From an actinobacterium SCGC AAA028-A23 (lineage in GTDB: Bacteria; Actinomycetota; Actinomycetes; Nanopelagicales; Nanopelagicaceae), in NCBI GenBank assembly GCA_000378905.1, contig KB900541.1:1-35793 (forward strand): 35,793 bases of DNA. Direction: 5' to 3'. Positions 18,776 through 28,757 of this stretch are shown piece after piece; position 1 is the first letter of the stretch, and every line of letters starts with the position of its first letter. The position numbers were made by a program, and so were the translations under genes. The notes under the pieces were generated by a model. That model saw only the letters and a program-made list of their open reading frames with translations, did no database searches and was not told the DNA's origin.

Positions 18776-18833
18776 AGACAACTGAGTGCTAGGTCAGAGT
18801 TAATTCAATATCTTTATTTTATATCCAATGTTA

Positions 18834-18898
18834 GGAGGGCTAGCACCCATTTACCTGAGATTTGTGTGTGAGTATTTCTATCTGGGTGCTACCTCTCT
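18834..18898 (+). promoter_or_regulatory. Long stem-loop upstream of the collagen-like gene
   Basis: TAGCACCCA (18841-18849) / TGGGTGCTA (18883-18891) perfect 9 bp, extended after one C-C mismatch by GGAGGG/CTCTCT-type pairs. Confidence 0.55.
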
Positions 18899-18922
18899 AG
18901 TCACGCTGCGTAACCAAGTCGA

Positions 18923-18979
18923 CCCTTATTCCAGTACAAAGCCAATCAGGCTTTGACATTAGACCCCAATAAGGGGGGA
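18923..18979 (+). promoter_or_regulatory. Structured RBS region of the collagen-like gene
   Basis: CCCTTATT (18923-18930)/AATAAGGG (18968-18975) encloses CAAAGCC-AATCA-GGCTTTG hairpin (18937-18955); alternative CCCC-AATAA-GGGG. Confidence 0.5.
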
Positions 18980-18983
18980 TGGA

Positions 18984-19895
18984 ATGGTTAACATGGCGAT
19001 TAATAATCTAAAGGCCAAAGTAGTTTCAGTAATCCTAGTAAGTGTATTTCTCAATCAATTAACTCCAGCAAATGTAATTGCCGCTGGCAGAGCTAATGCA
19101 GCTACTACCAACACAATTAGAAGTGGTAATGGTGTGCCAGCTGCTTCCCTTGGTATCGATGGTGATTTTTATATAGATTTAAAAACCATGAATTTTTATG
19201 GTCCTAAAGCAAACAAACGTTGGCCAATTCCAACATCACTTCGCGGCCCAACAGGTGCCGCTGGTCCTTCTGGAGTTGATGGAAAAAATGGAACAACAGC
19301 GAGTGCAACAGCTGGCGCAGCTGGTGCAACAGGACCTGCAGGACCTGCCGGACCAAAAGGTGATACTGGTGCAACCGGAGCAAAAGGTGAAACAGGTGCT
19401 GCAGGTGTAGCGGGAACTGGAAGTGTTGGACCAAAGGGTGACACCGGAGCACAAGGACCTGCGGGACCTAAAGGTGATGCTGGTGCCGCTGGACCAATTC
19501 AATCAGTGACTTTAACTCAGTGGACATTAGCTTCAGGAACAATTGGCGGTGGTTCTGAATCAGCATCATTTGGAAATTTGCTTGCTGGAAAAAAATATTT
19601 TTTTAGTATTGCCATAAGTGGAAGAATGGCAATCGATGTTGCAAACTTCAGAAGTTCGCCAGAATTAAAATGTAGCGATGGGGCAGCGTCCATAATCTAC
19701 GACTACAGTTACGGGTTTGAACCAAGTTTTGATGGCACAGGTGAATACAATCGCATGTCCTACATGATTGTTGGAACTGTTTCAGTGGCCAGTAACTCGG
19801 CACTATCAGTAGTTGTTAAAGATGGCCGAGGTACGGGCAAAACTGTTACTTTGAATGGAACCGCAGTAATTCAAGAAGTAGGTTCTATTAACTAA
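18984..19895 (+). CDS. Secreted collagen-like (Gly-X-Y repeat) protein with C-terminal beta-type domain
   Basis: Hydrophobic N-terminal segment; GPTGAAGPSGVDGKNG...GATGPAGPAGPKGDTGATGAKGETGAAG...GPKGDTGAQGPAGPKGDAGAAGP. Confidence 0.92.
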   Translation: MVNMAINNLKAKVVSVILVSVFLNQLTPANVIAAGRANAATTNTIRSGNGVPAASLGIDGDFYIDLKTMNFYGPKANKRWPIPTSLRGPTGAAGPSGVDGKNGTTASATAGAAGATGPAGPAGPKGDTGATGAKGETGAAGVAGTGSVGPKGDTGAQGPAGPKGDAGAAGPIQSVTLTQWTLASGTIGGGSESASFGNLLAGKKYFFSIAISGRMAIDVANFRSSPELKCSDGAASIIYDYSYGFEPSFDGTGEYNRMSYMIVGTVSVASNSALSVVVKDGRGTGKTVTLNGTAVIQEVGSIN

Positions 19896-19898
19896 GAA

Positions 19899-19972
19899 TG
19901 GAGCGGGTGACCGGGATTGAACCGGCACAGCTAGCTTGGAAGGCTAGAACTCTACCATTGAGCTACACCCGC
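19899..19972 (-). tRNA. tRNA-Gly (anticodon TCC)
   Basis: Reverse complement GCGGGTGTAGCTCAATGGTAGAGTTCTAGCCTTCCAAGCTAGCTGTGCCGGTTCAATCCCGGTCACCCGCTCCA. Confidence 0.95.
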
Positions 19973-20089
19973 AAATTTGTTGCGTGATCTGCTACTTCAT
20001 CGCCAAGAATAACTTGGTATGCGGTAGCAGGTCATACCTTATTACTTTGGTTAGGAGAAGGGAAAATCACCCTCTAGACTTTCAGCCTT

Positions 20090-20165
20090 CGGGGCGTAGC
20101 GTAGTGGCTAGCGCGCCTGCTTTGGGAGCAGGAGACCGTGGGTTCGAATCCCTCCGCCCCGACCA
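20090..20165 (+). tRNA. tRNA-Pro (anticodon TGG)
   Basis: CGGGGCGTAGCGTAGTGGCTAGCGCGCCTGCTTTGGGAGCAGGAGACCGTGGGTTCGAATCCCTCCGCCCCGACCA; C1 start typical of tRNA-Pro. Confidence 0.95.
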
Positions 20166-20202
20166 ATTTCTAAAGTTGAAATTAACCAAGGGAGAGATTT
20201 AA

Positions 20203-21489
20203 TTGAAAAGTGCTGTTGAGAAACTTTCACCAACTCGCGTAAAGCTTTCAATTGATGTGCCCTTTGCTGAGTTATCTCCACACATTGATGGTGCTTATAA
20301 GAGCTTGAGCGAAAAGATAAACATCCCAGGTTTTAGAAAAGGAAAGGTTCCAGCTGCGATGATTGACCAACGTGTTGGTCGAGCTGCGGTTTTAGATGAG
20401 GCGATAAATGCATCCTTGCCAACCTTTTACTCCCAAGCTGCAAAAGATAATGATGTTTTGGTAATTGGCAGACCCAATGTTGAGATTACTGAGCTAGTTG
20501 ATAATGAGAAGTTTTCCTTCACAGTTGAGGTTGATATTAGACCTGATATTAAATTACCTAATTTTTCTGAGATCAAAATTGAGGTTGATGATGTCAAGGT
20601 GACTGATGTTGATATTGATGAGCAGGTGGAGTCGTTGCGCACTCGCTTTGGCACATTAAAAACTGTTGACAAGGTTGTGGCAAAGGGTGATTTTGTAACC
20701 ATTGATTTGGTGGCAACTAAAGATGGCGTTGAGTTAGATGGTGGCGTAGCTAATGATCTTTCTTATGAGGTGGGAAGTGCCTCAATGATTGATGGCTTAG
20801 ATGAGGCAATTATTGGATTAAGTAAAGATGGTGAAAAAAGTTTTAACACAGCTCTAGTTGGCATGGCAGAGGGTGAAACCGGAAGTGTGAAGGTAACTGT
20901 TAAGGCGGTAAAAGAGCGTGAGCTGCCACCGGTTGATGATGAGTTTGCAAAACTTGCTTCCGAGTTTGAAACTTTAACAGAGCTTAAGGCTGATCTTTCA
21001 AAGCGGCTTTCACGAGTTAAGCAGATGGAGCAGGGTGCTCAAGCGCGGGATCTGTTGGTGGAAAAATTGATTAGCACCATTGATATTCCACTGCCGGCTG
21101 AAATTATTGAGGCTGAGGTAAATGATCATCTTGAAAAAGAGGGCAGATTAGAAGATGACAAGCACCGTGCTGAGGTTAATGATGAGGTTAAGACGACAAT
21201 TACAAGAGAGTTCTTATTAGATTCAATTGTTAAGGCTGAGGCGATTGCAGTTAATGAATCTGAGTTAACTGAGTACTTAGTTCGTGCATCTGCCAGATAT
21301 GGCATGACGCCTGATCAATTTATTAAAGAGGTTTCCCAGGCAGGACAGGTGACAACTATGGTGGCTGAGGTTGCTCGTGCAAAGGCGCTGGCTCAGGTGC
21401 TTGGCCGCGTTAAGGTTGTTGATAAATCTGGCAATAAGGTTGATTTGGAAGCCCTTGCGCCGAAAAGTGAACCTGAGAAGAGTGAATAA
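20203..21489 (+). CDS. tig: Trigger factor (TTG start)
   Basis: NIPGFRKGKVPAAMIDQRVGRAAVLDEAI; FKBP-like and C-terminal domains; precedes clpP/clpX. Confidence 0.95.
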   Translation: MKSAVEKLSPTRVKLSIDVPFAELSPHIDGAYKSLSEKINIPGFRKGKVPAAMIDQRVGRAAVLDEAINASLPTFYSQAAKDNDVLVIGRPNVEITELVDNEKFSFTVEVDIRPDIKLPNFSEIKIEVDDVKVTDVDIDEQVESLRTRFGTLKTVDKVVAKGDFVTIDLVATKDGVELDGGVANDLSYEVGSASMIDGLDEAIIGLSKDGEKSFNTALVGMAEGETGSVKVTVKAVKERELPPVDDEFAKLASEFETLTELKADLSKRLSRVKQMEQGAQARDLLVEKLISTIDIPLPAEIIEAEVNDHLEKEGRLEDDKHRAEVNDEVKTTITREFLLDSIVKAEAIAVNESELTEYLVRASARYGMTPDQFIKEVSQAGQVTTMVAEVARAKALAQVLGRVKVVDKSGNKVDLEALAPKSEPEKSE

Positions 21490-21505
21490 TCGCTTTAGGC
21501 GAACA
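21490..21505 (+). promoter_or_regulatory. Candidate ClgR-like operator upstream of clpP1P2
   Basis: TCGCTTTAGGCGAACA: CGC-N5-GCGAAC imperfect palindrome. Confidence 0.55.
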
Positions 21506-21596
21506 TCAGACAGGCTTAAACCGGGAAGCATTTTTGCCAAAAGATTGTTAAGGTCATGACAGTATTTTTTCAAGGTAATCAAACAAGGAGATAAAA

Positions 21597-22214
21597 GTGG
21601 AGCTAAGCAACACCCCACGCGCTGCATCAGCAGGTGCAGGTGGACTTGATGACCAGGTTTATCAACGTCTATTAAAAGAGCGAATTATTTTCCTTGGCTC
21701 TGTTGTTGAAGATTCAATGGCAAATGCAATCTGTGCTCAGATGTTATTGCTTGCTGCTGAAGATCCAGAGAAAGATATTTACCTTTATATAAACTCACCT
21801 GGCGGATCAATCTCTGCTGGTATGGCTATTTATGACACGATGCAATACATCAAAAATGATGTTGCAACTGTTGCAATGGGACTTGCTGCATCAATGGGTC
21901 AATTCCTACTTTGCTCAGGTACTGCTGGAAAAAGATATGCATTGCCACATGCTCGCATCATGATGCACCAACCATCAGGTGGAATTGGCGGAACAGCCTC
22001 TGACATCAAGATTCAAGCAGAGCAGATGAGCTTTACAAAGAAGAACATGGCAGAGTTAATTGCATTCCATACCGGCCAAAAAGCAGAGACCATCACTGAA
22101 GATTCTGATCGTGATCGTTGGTTCACAGCTGAAGAGGCAAAAGAGTATGGATTTGTTGATCATGTTGTGAAATCAGCAGGTCAAGTATCTGGAAGCGGAG
22201 GAACATCACGATGA
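21597..22214 (+). CDS. clpP1: ATP-dependent Clp protease proteolytic subunit 1 (GTG start)
   Basis: [48 protein letters not shown]. Confidence 0.95.
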   Translation: MELSNTPRAASAGAGGLDDQVYQRLLKERIIFLGSVVEDSMANAICAQMLLLAAEDPEKDIYLYINSPGGSISAGMAIYDTMQYIKNDVATVAMGLAASMGQFLLCSGTAGKRYALPHARIMMHQPSGGIGGTASDIKIQAEQMSFTKKNMAELIAFHTGQKAETITEDSDRDRWFTAEEAKEYGFVDHVVKSAGQVSGSGGTSR

Positions 22215-22849
22215 GGCCAGATATGAATAAGGTAAATGAGATGACCTCACGTTACATCCTGCCAACTATTGAAGAGCGAACCAGCTATGGCTATAAGAGA
22301 TTAGATCCTTATACCAAGTTGTTTGAAGAGAGAATTATTTTCCTAGGTCAGGCAATTGATGACACTGTTGCAAATGATGTTATGGCGCAGTTGTTAACCC
22401 TTGAATCTATGGATCCAGATCGTGACATCATGATGTATATCAACTCTCCTGGTGGATCTTTTACAGCGTTGACTGCAATTTATGACACGATGCAATTTGT
22501 TCGTCCAGATGTAATGACAATCTGTTTAGGACAGGCTGCCTCTGCTGCTGCAGTATTACTAGCAGGTGGTGCGCCTGGAAAAAGATATGCATTAGAGCAT
22601 GCAAGAATTTTGATTCACCAACCATATTCTGAAGGTGGCGGACAAGGATCTGATATTGAGATTCAAGCAAAAGAGATTTTGCGGATGCGTACCTTGTTGG
22701 AGGAGATGTTGGCACATCACTCAAAGAAGAGCCAAGCAGATATCGCTAAAGATATTGAACGCGACAAGATCCTTACCTCTGCTGAAGCTGTTGAGTATGG
22801 ATTAATTGACCAAGTATTGGCCACTCGCAAGGCAAAAGCTAAGTCCTAA
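22211..22849 (+). CDS. clpP2: ATP-dependent Clp protease proteolytic subunit 2
   Basis: [60 protein letters not shown]. Confidence 0.95.
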   Translation: MRPDMNKVNEMTSRYILPTIEERTSYGYKRLDPYTKLFEERIIFLGQAIDDTVANDVMAQLLTLESMDPDRDIMMYINSPGGSFTALTAIYDTMQFVRPDVMTICLGQAASAAAVLLAGGAPGKRYALEHARILIHQPYSEGGGQGSDIEIQAKEILRMRTLLEEMLAHHSKKSQADIAKDIERDKILTSAEAVEYGLIDQVLATRKAKAKS

Positions 22850-22863
22850 GGTAGGTAAAAACT

Positions 22864-23391
22864 ATGGCTAAAATAAGTAATGCAGTTGAGATTATTTTAT
22901 TTAGGGCTCGCTGGCTTTTAGTTCCGCTTTATGTTGGCCTAGTTGCTGCTTTAGTACTTCTGATTTATCGCTTCGCACTTGAGTTTGTGCATATGATTGA
23001 AAATGTGGGCGATGCTGATGCTCATAAATTCACTCTAGATTTACTAGCTCTTTTAGATTTAACCCTGTTAGCAAACCTAATCTTGATCGTAATCTTTGCT
23101 GGTTATGAGAACTTTGTTTCAAGAATTGATATTGCCCATGATTCTAAAGATCGACCACACTGGATGGGCACCATTGATTTTTCTGGACTAAAGATTAAGT
23201 TAATTGGATCCTTGGTTGCGATTTCAGTGATTGAACTTCTTAAAGATTTTATTGAGTTAAGTGGTCAGGCTGAGGTTACTGAGGGCACCATCTGGCGAAT
23301 CATCATCCACATCACATTTGTTATTTCCGGAGTGTTATTTGCTCTAATGGATTGGATTGCAGATAAGCGCGAGTTCCAGGGCACGCACTAA
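22864..23391 (+). CDS. YqhA/UPF0114 family membrane protein
   Basis: EIILFRARWLLVPLYVGL, ENFVSRIDI..., LLKDFIEL pattern of YqhA family. Confidence 0.85.
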   Translation: MAKISNAVEIILFRARWLLVPLYVGLVAALVLLIYRFALEFVHMIENVGDADAHKFTLDLLALLDLTLLANLILIVIFAGYENFVSRIDIAHDSKDRPHWMGTIDFSGLKIKLIGSLVAISVIELLKDFIELSGQAEVTEGTIWRIIIHITFVISGVLFALMDWIADKREFQGTH

Positions 23392-23398
23392 GTTCAAT

Positions 23399-23415
23399 TC
23401 GCCTATAAGCGAACA
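23399..23415 (+). promoter_or_regulatory. Candidate ClgR-like operator upstream of clpX
   Basis: TCGCCTATAAGCGAACA; TTCGC-N6-GCGAA palindrome similar to the element before clpP1P2. Confidence 0.5.
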
Positions 23416-23497
23416 GATTAACCCTTAAATTCCACCCTTTACCATCACCATAAGTTCTACCCTTATCTCCTTCCCAAAAGATTTGGAGTAGTAGCAG

Positions 23498-24796
23498 GTG
23501 ACAACACGTATTGGTGAAAGTGGCGACTTACTTAAGTGTTCCTTCTGCGGCAAAACTCAAAAGCAGGTTAAGAAGTTAATTGCCGGTCCTGGCGTTTATA
23601 TCTGCGATGAATGTATTGACCTTTGCAATGAAATTATCATTGATGAATTAAATGAGACCTCATCATTAGGTTTGGCTGAGCTTCCTAAACCACAAGAAAT
23701 TTTTGATTTTCTAGATCAGTATGTAATCGGACAGGATAAAGCTAAGAAATCTCTTTCAGTTGCTGTTTATAACCATTACAAGAGAGTTCAGTCTGGGGAT
23801 TCAAAGCGCGAGGATGCGATTGAATTATCAAAGAGTAATATTTTGATTTTAGGTCCAACAGGTTGCGGTAAGACATTACTGGCGCAAACTTTGGCCAGAA
23901 TGTTAAATGTGCCATTTGCGATTGCTGATGCCACTGCACTTACTGAGGCAGGTTATGTTGGTGAAGATGTTGAGAACATTCTTTTAAAGTTAATCCAGGC
24001 AGCAGATTTTGATGTTAAGAAGGCTGAAACTGGAATTATCTATATTGATGAAATTGATAAGGTGGCAAGAAAAGCTGAGAACCCATCAATTACGCGAGAT
24101 GTTTCAGGTGAAGGTGTGCAACAAGCACTACTTAAGATTCTAGAAGGCACGACGGCATCTGTTCCACCACAAGGTGGACGAAAGCACCCACATCAAGAGT
24201 TTTTGCAGATTGATACAACAAATATTCTATTTATTGTTGGCGGTGCATTTTCTGGACTTGAGAAGATTATTGAAAGCCGAAAAGGAAAAGCAGGCGTTGG
24301 CTTTAATGCAAAACTTCAAACAATTGATGATGTGGTCAAGACAGATATTTTTGGTGATGCAATGCCAGAAGATCTACTTAAGTTTGGCATGATTCCAGAG
24401 TTTATTGGCCGTCTTCCAATCATGACTAGTGTTGAAAACCTTGATCAAAAAGCACTAATGCAGATTTTAACTGAGCCAAAAAATGCATTAGTTAAGCAGT
24501 ATCAAAAGCTATTTGATCTAGATGAAGTTGAACTTGAATTTAGTAATGAAGCTCTTGAGGTAGTAGCTGATTTAGCAATCAAACGCGGCACCGGCGCTAG
24601 AGGACTTCGTGCGATTATGGAGGAGACCTTGCTTGGTGTGATGTATGAGGTACCAAGCCAAAAAGAGGTTGGCAAAGTTGTGATTACCCCAGCAGTTGTA
24701 AGAAAAGAGGAAGCGCCTACTTATCTTCCTCGACCAGCCGGTGGTCCAAAGCGGGCGGTCAAGGGTGAAAAAGGCTCTGAGGAAAAAAGCGCATAA
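23498..24796 (+). CDS. clpX: ATP-dependent Clp protease ATP-binding subunit ClpX (GTG start)
   Basis: Zn-finger [58 protein letters not shown]. Confidence 0.97.
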   Translation: MTTRIGESGDLLKCSFCGKTQKQVKKLIAGPGVYICDECIDLCNEIIIDELNETSSLGLAELPKPQEIFDFLDQYVIGQDKAKKSLSVAVYNHYKRVQSGDSKREDAIELSKSNILILGPTGCGKTLLAQTLARMLNVPFAIADATALTEAGYVGEDVENILLKLIQAADFDVKKAETGIIYIDEIDKVARKAENPSITRDVSGEGVQQALLKILEGTTASVPPQGGRKHPHQEFLQIDTTNILFIVGGAFSGLEKIIESRKGKAGVGFNAKLQTIDDVVKTDIFGDAMPEDLLKFGMIPEFIGRLPIMTSVENLDQKALMQILTEPKNALVKQYQKLFDLDEVELEFSNEALEVVADLAIKRGTGARGLRAIMEETLLGVMYEVPSQKEVGKVVITPAVVRKEEAPTYLPRPAGGPKRAVKGEKGSEEKSA

Positions 24797-24807
24797 GATC
24801 AACCCTT

Positions 24808-27405
24808 ATGAGTGGTGAAAATAAGAACGAGTTAGCAGCCACATTTTCTCCTGCAGAAATTGAAGCACCGCTTTATCAGAAGTGGCAAAGTGCTGGTTAC
24901 TTTAAAGCAGATGCAAACTCGAAGAAGCCACCTTTTACAATCGTAATTCCACCGCCAAATGTCACCGGTTCTTTGCATATTGGTCACGCGCTAGATCACA
25001 CAATCCAAGATTTATTGATTCGCATGAAGCGAATGAAAGGTTTTGAAGCATTGTGGTTACCAGGAATGGATCATGCTGGCATTGCAACACAAAACGTCGT
25101 TGAGAAACAGTTAGCGGCAGAGGGTAAATCTAGACATGATTTAGGAAGAGAAGCATTTGTTGAAAAAGTTTGGCAGTGGAAGGCTGAATCAGGCGGTGCG
25201 ATTTTAGATCAAATGAAGCGGCTTGGTGATTCAGTTGATTGGGATCGAGAAGCCTTCACTATGGATGCAAACTTAAGCAAAGCTGTTTTAACAATTTTTA
25301 AGCAATTATTTGATCAAGATTTAATCTATCGGGCAGAGCGAATCATCAATTGGTGCCCAAGATGCTTAACCGCTTTATCTGATATTGAAGTTGAACATAA
25401 AGATGATGCTGGTGAATTTGTTTCGATTAAGTATGGAGATGAGAATGTAAATATCACCGTGGCTACTACTAGAGCTGAAACAATGCTTGGCGATGGTGCG
25501 GTTGCAGTAAATCCAAATGATGAGCGGTATAAACACTTGGTTGGAAAGAAAGTATTACTGCCTTTAGTTGATCGAATGATTCCAATTATTGCTGATGAAT
25601 TAGTTGACCCTGAGTTTGGAACGGGTGCGGTTAAGGTTACTGCTGCACATGACCCAAATGACTTTGAAATGGGAATGCGTCATGGGGTTGAGCTAGTAAT
25701 CATTATGAATGAGCATGGCGTAATGGCAGGAACTGGAACAAAATTTGATGGCATGGATCGCTTTGATGCAAGAAAAGCTGTGGTGGATGAGTTAAGAAAA
25801 TTAGGAAGAGTTGTTGCTGAAAAGCGTCCATATGTTCATGCAGTTGGACATTGCCAAAGATGTGACACAACAGTTGAGCCAAGACTTTCAAAGCAGTGGT
25901 TTGTGAAGGTTGCACCACTTGCTAAAGCAGCAGGAGATGCTGTTAGAGATGGCAGAGTAAAAATAGAGCCAGAACAAATGTCACCAAGATATTTTGAATG
26001 GGTCGACAATATGCATGACTGGTGTATCTCTCGCCAACTTTGGTGGGGACATCGAATTCCGGTTTTCTACGGACCAAATGGTGAGGTTGTTGTTTGCGGT
26101 CCAGATGAAAAACCACCGGCAGGTTATGTTCAAGATCCAGATGTTTTAGATACTTGGTTCTCATCAGCTTTATGGCCATTTTCAACCTTAGGTTGGCCAG
26201 AGAAAACTCCGGACTTAAAAAAGTTTTATCCAACATCAGTACTTGTTACAGGTTATGACATTCTCTTCTTTTGGGTTGCTCGAATGATGATCATGGGATT
26301 GTTTGCAATGGATGGCAAACAGCCATTTGATGTAATTGTTTTACATGGATTAGTTCGTGATCAATTTGGTAAGAAAATGAGTAAATCAAGAGGAAACACA
26401 ATTGATCCAATTGAGTTCATGGATAAATATGGTTCAGATGCACTTCGCTTCACGCTGGCACGGGGAGCAAACCCAGGAACAGATCAAGCTTTAGCTGAGG
26501 ATTGGGTTGCAGGCTCTAGAAACTTTGCAACTAAATTATGGAATGCCACCAGATTTGCGATGTTAAATGGTGCAAATGTTTCAGGGGATTTGCCAGCAGC
26601 AGATCAATTAAATGCTATCGATAATTGGATTTTAACTAGGTTAGATCAAACTATTGCTGAAGCTGATGAATTATTTGAAAAATTTGAGTTTGCCAAAGCA
26701 TGTGAGTTGATTTATCACTTTGCTTGGGATGATCTGTGTGATTGGTACTTAGAGTTATCAAAATCAACCTTTAGCGCAGCAGGAGCTGAAGCAGACAAAA
26801 GCAAGAGAGTTTTAGGCCAGGTATTAGATCAACTACTTCGGCTTATGCATCCGGTGATGCCATTTATTACAGAACAAATGTGGTGCACACTGACTCAAGG
26901 TGAATCATTAATGATTGCTGACTGGCCAAAATCTGATTTATCTAGCCAGGATTTCTCATCGGTAAAATTAGTAGAACAGATGCAAGCGATTATTACTGAG
27001 GTTCGACGGTTTAGAAATGATCAAGGAATTAAGAGCACTGCAAAGGTAGTTGCAAAATTCACCGGTTTATCAAAGATTGGTCTTGATAAGTATGAGGCAG
27101 CAATTCGCTATGTAGTTAAGTGTGAAGCAGGAGCAGGAAACTTCACAGCAAAAACCCAAATAGGTGATGTTGTAATTGAGTTTGATTTAACTGGCGCAGT
27201 TGATTTAGTTGCAGAGCGAGCCCGATTAACTAAGGATCTGCAGACTGCACAAAAAGATAGAGACACTGCCAAGGTTAAATTAGAAAATGATGGGTTTATG
27301 GCGAAGGCCCCAATGGAGGTTGTTACTGAAATTAGAGAGCGCCTTGCACAAACCTCATCTGATATTGAGCGCATAACAGCATTACTTGAAAAACTTCCAA
27401 AGTGA
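24808..27405 (+). CDS. valS: Valyl-tRNA synthetase
   Basis: PPPNVTGSLHIGHALDHTIQD, WLPGMDHAGIATQ, GKKMSKSRGNTIDP. Confidence 0.97.
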   Translation: MSGENKNELAATFSPAEIEAPLYQKWQSAGYFKADANSKKPPFTIVIPPPNVTGSLHIGHALDHTIQDLLIRMKRMKGFEALWLPGMDHAGIATQNVVEKQLAAEGKSRHDLGREAFVEKVWQWKAESGGAILDQMKRLGDSVDWDREAFTMDANLSKAVLTIFKQLFDQDLIYRAERIINWCPRCLTALSDIEVEHKDDAGEFVSIKYGDENVNITVATTRAETMLGDGAVAVNPNDERYKHLVGKKVLLPLVDRMIPIIADELVDPEFGTGAVKVTAAHDPNDFEMGMRHGVELVIIMNEHGVMAGTGTKFDGMDRFDARKAVVDELRKLGRVVAEKRPYVHAVGHCQRCDTTVEPRLSKQWFVKVAPLAKAAGDAVRDGRVKIEPEQMSPRYFEWVDNMHDWCISRQLWWGHRIPVFYGPNGEVVVCGPDEKPPAGYVQDPDVLDTWFSSALWPFSTLGWPEKTPDLKKFYPTSVLVTGYDILFFWVARMMIMGLFAMDGKQPFDVIVLHGLVRDQFGKKMSKSRGNTIDPIEFMDKYGSDALRFTLARGANPGTDQALAEDWVAGSRNFATKLWNATRFAMLNGANVSGDLPAADQLNAIDNWILTRLDQTIAEADELFEKFEFAKACELIYHFAWDDLCDWYLELSKSTFSAAGAEADKSKRVLGQVLDQLLRLMHPVMPFITEQMWCTLTQGESLMIADWPKSDLSSQDFSSVKLVEQMQAIITEVRRFRNDQGIKSTAKVVAKFTGLSKIGLDKYEAAIRYVVKCEAGAGNFTAKTQIGDVVIEFDLTGAVDLVAERARLTKDLQTAQKDRDTAKVKLENDGFMAKAPMEVVTEIRERLAQTSSDIERITALLEKLPK

Positions 27406-28757
27406 TGAGTGAAAATCTAATTCAATCCAAGTTGGCCGAGATTGAGCAAGTTTTAAATAAGCGTTGGCCTGAGAATAAAATTGAACCAACTCTTGACCGG
27501 ATCTCAGCCTTAGTTGATGCACTTGGCTCACCACAGCTTTCCTATCCAACAATTCATTTGGCTGGTACTAATGGAAAAACAACCACTGCCAGAATGATTG
27601 ATCAATTACTGGCAAATCTTGGTTACCGAGTTGGCAGGTATACCTCTCCCCATTTGGAGTCATTTACTGAACGAATAAGCATTAAGGGTGAACCAATCTC
27701 TGACGCACAAATGATCGCCACATATAAAGATATTGAGCTTTACCTAGATTTAATTGATTCTAGACAGCCTCATCCAATTTCTTATTTTGAAGCTTTAACA
27801 GCAATGGCATTTGTTGCCTTTGCCGAGTTTCCAGTTGATATTGCCGTGATTGAAGCCGGTTTAGGGGGAGAGTGGGATGCTACAAATGTTCTCACTTCAC
27901 AAGTAAGTGTTATGACTCCTATTGGATTTGATCATATGGAGTATTTAGGCGATACCTTAGAAAAAATTGCTCAAACAAAATCAGGTATTTTTAAACCTGA
28001 ATCAAATGTTGTGTTAGCCGCACAAACGCCAGCGGTTGCAAAAGTATTGATGGAAAAAGTTGCCAAAGTTTCAGCAATTCCATTTAGAGAGGGAATTGAG
28101 TTTGCAGTTAAAAAACGTGCTCTTGCAGTTGGTGGTCAACTAATTTCTCTACAGGGTCTGCATGGAGATATCGATGATATTTACTTGCCACTATATGGCG
28201 ATCACCAAGCAAACAATGCCGCAGTTGCTTTGGCCGCCGTTGAGGCATTTACCTCAGTTGCATTAGATCAGGATTTAGTAAGAGATGCATTTAGTAAGGT
28301 GGCCTCTCCTGGTAGATGTGAAATTGTCTATAAAGATCCAACGGTGATTATTGATGCAGCTCATAACCCACATGGGGCAGCAGCAATTTCCAAGACCATT
28401 AATAATGAGTTTGATTTTGAGCTAGTCGTTGGTGTTGTTGCCGTACTTGGCGACAAAGATGTGGCTGGGATATTAGAGAATTTATCAGGATGCCTTGATT
28501 ATGTAGTTTTAACACAAAACTCATCCGCCCGCGCACTGGCTGCAGATCAATTGGCTCAAATTGCAAGTAAGTACTTTCAGCCAGAGCAGATTGAGGTAAT
28601 TGGTGATTTGGCAGGTGCAATTACCTACGCGGTTGAGAAGGTCTCACTTGCAAACCAAGTTAGTGATGGTGTTGGCGCCGTGTTGGTAACTGGATCAGTT
28701 GTAACAGCCGGATCTGCTCGAGCTATCTTAAGAGATTTAATGAAGGCAAAGCCATGA
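27402..28757 (+). CDS. folC: Bifunctional folylpolyglutamate/dihydrofolate synthase
   Basis: IHLAGTNGKTTTARMIDQLL, YTSPHLESFTERI, IEAGLGGEWDATNV. Confidence 0.95.
   Translation: MMSENLIQSKLAEIEQVLNKRWPENKIEPTLDRISALVDALGSPQLSYPTIHLAGTNGKTTTARMIDQLLANLGYRVGRYTSPHLESFTERISIKGEPISDAQMIATYKDIELYLDLIDSRQPHPISYFEALTAMAFVAFAEFPVDIAVIEAGLGGEWDATNVLTSQVSVMTPIGFDHMEYLGDTLEKIAQTKSGIFKPESNVVLAAQTPAVAKVLMEKVAKVSAIPFREGIEFAVKKRALAVGGQLISLQGLHGDIDDIYLPLYGDHQANNAAVALAAVEAFTSVALDQDLVRDAFSKVASPGRCEIVYKDPTVIIDAAHNPHGAAAISKTINNEFDFELVVGVVAVLGDKDVAGILENLSGCLDYVVLTQNSSARALAADQLAQIASKYFQPEQIEVIGDLAGAITYAVEKVSLANQVSDGVGAVLVTGSVVTAGSARAILRDLMKAKP

Noticed and set aside
18901-18980. c-di-GMP (GEMM-I) riboswitch because of the CAAAGCC segment
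   Set aside because: The first helix/GAAA tetraloop half and tetraloop receptor are absent; only a short coincidental match
19196-19502. Several overlapping antisense/alternate-frame ORFs over the collagen region (e.g. 19196..19444 -, 19204..19452 -, 19198..19410 +)
   Set aside because: Low-complexity by-products of Gly-X-Y triplet repeats; the 18984..19895 frame has signal sequence, RBS and collagen motif
19984-20202. 72-aa ORF ending MICYFIAKNN...LRPDQFLKLKLTKGEI
   Set aside because: Runs across the tRNA-Pro gene; spurious
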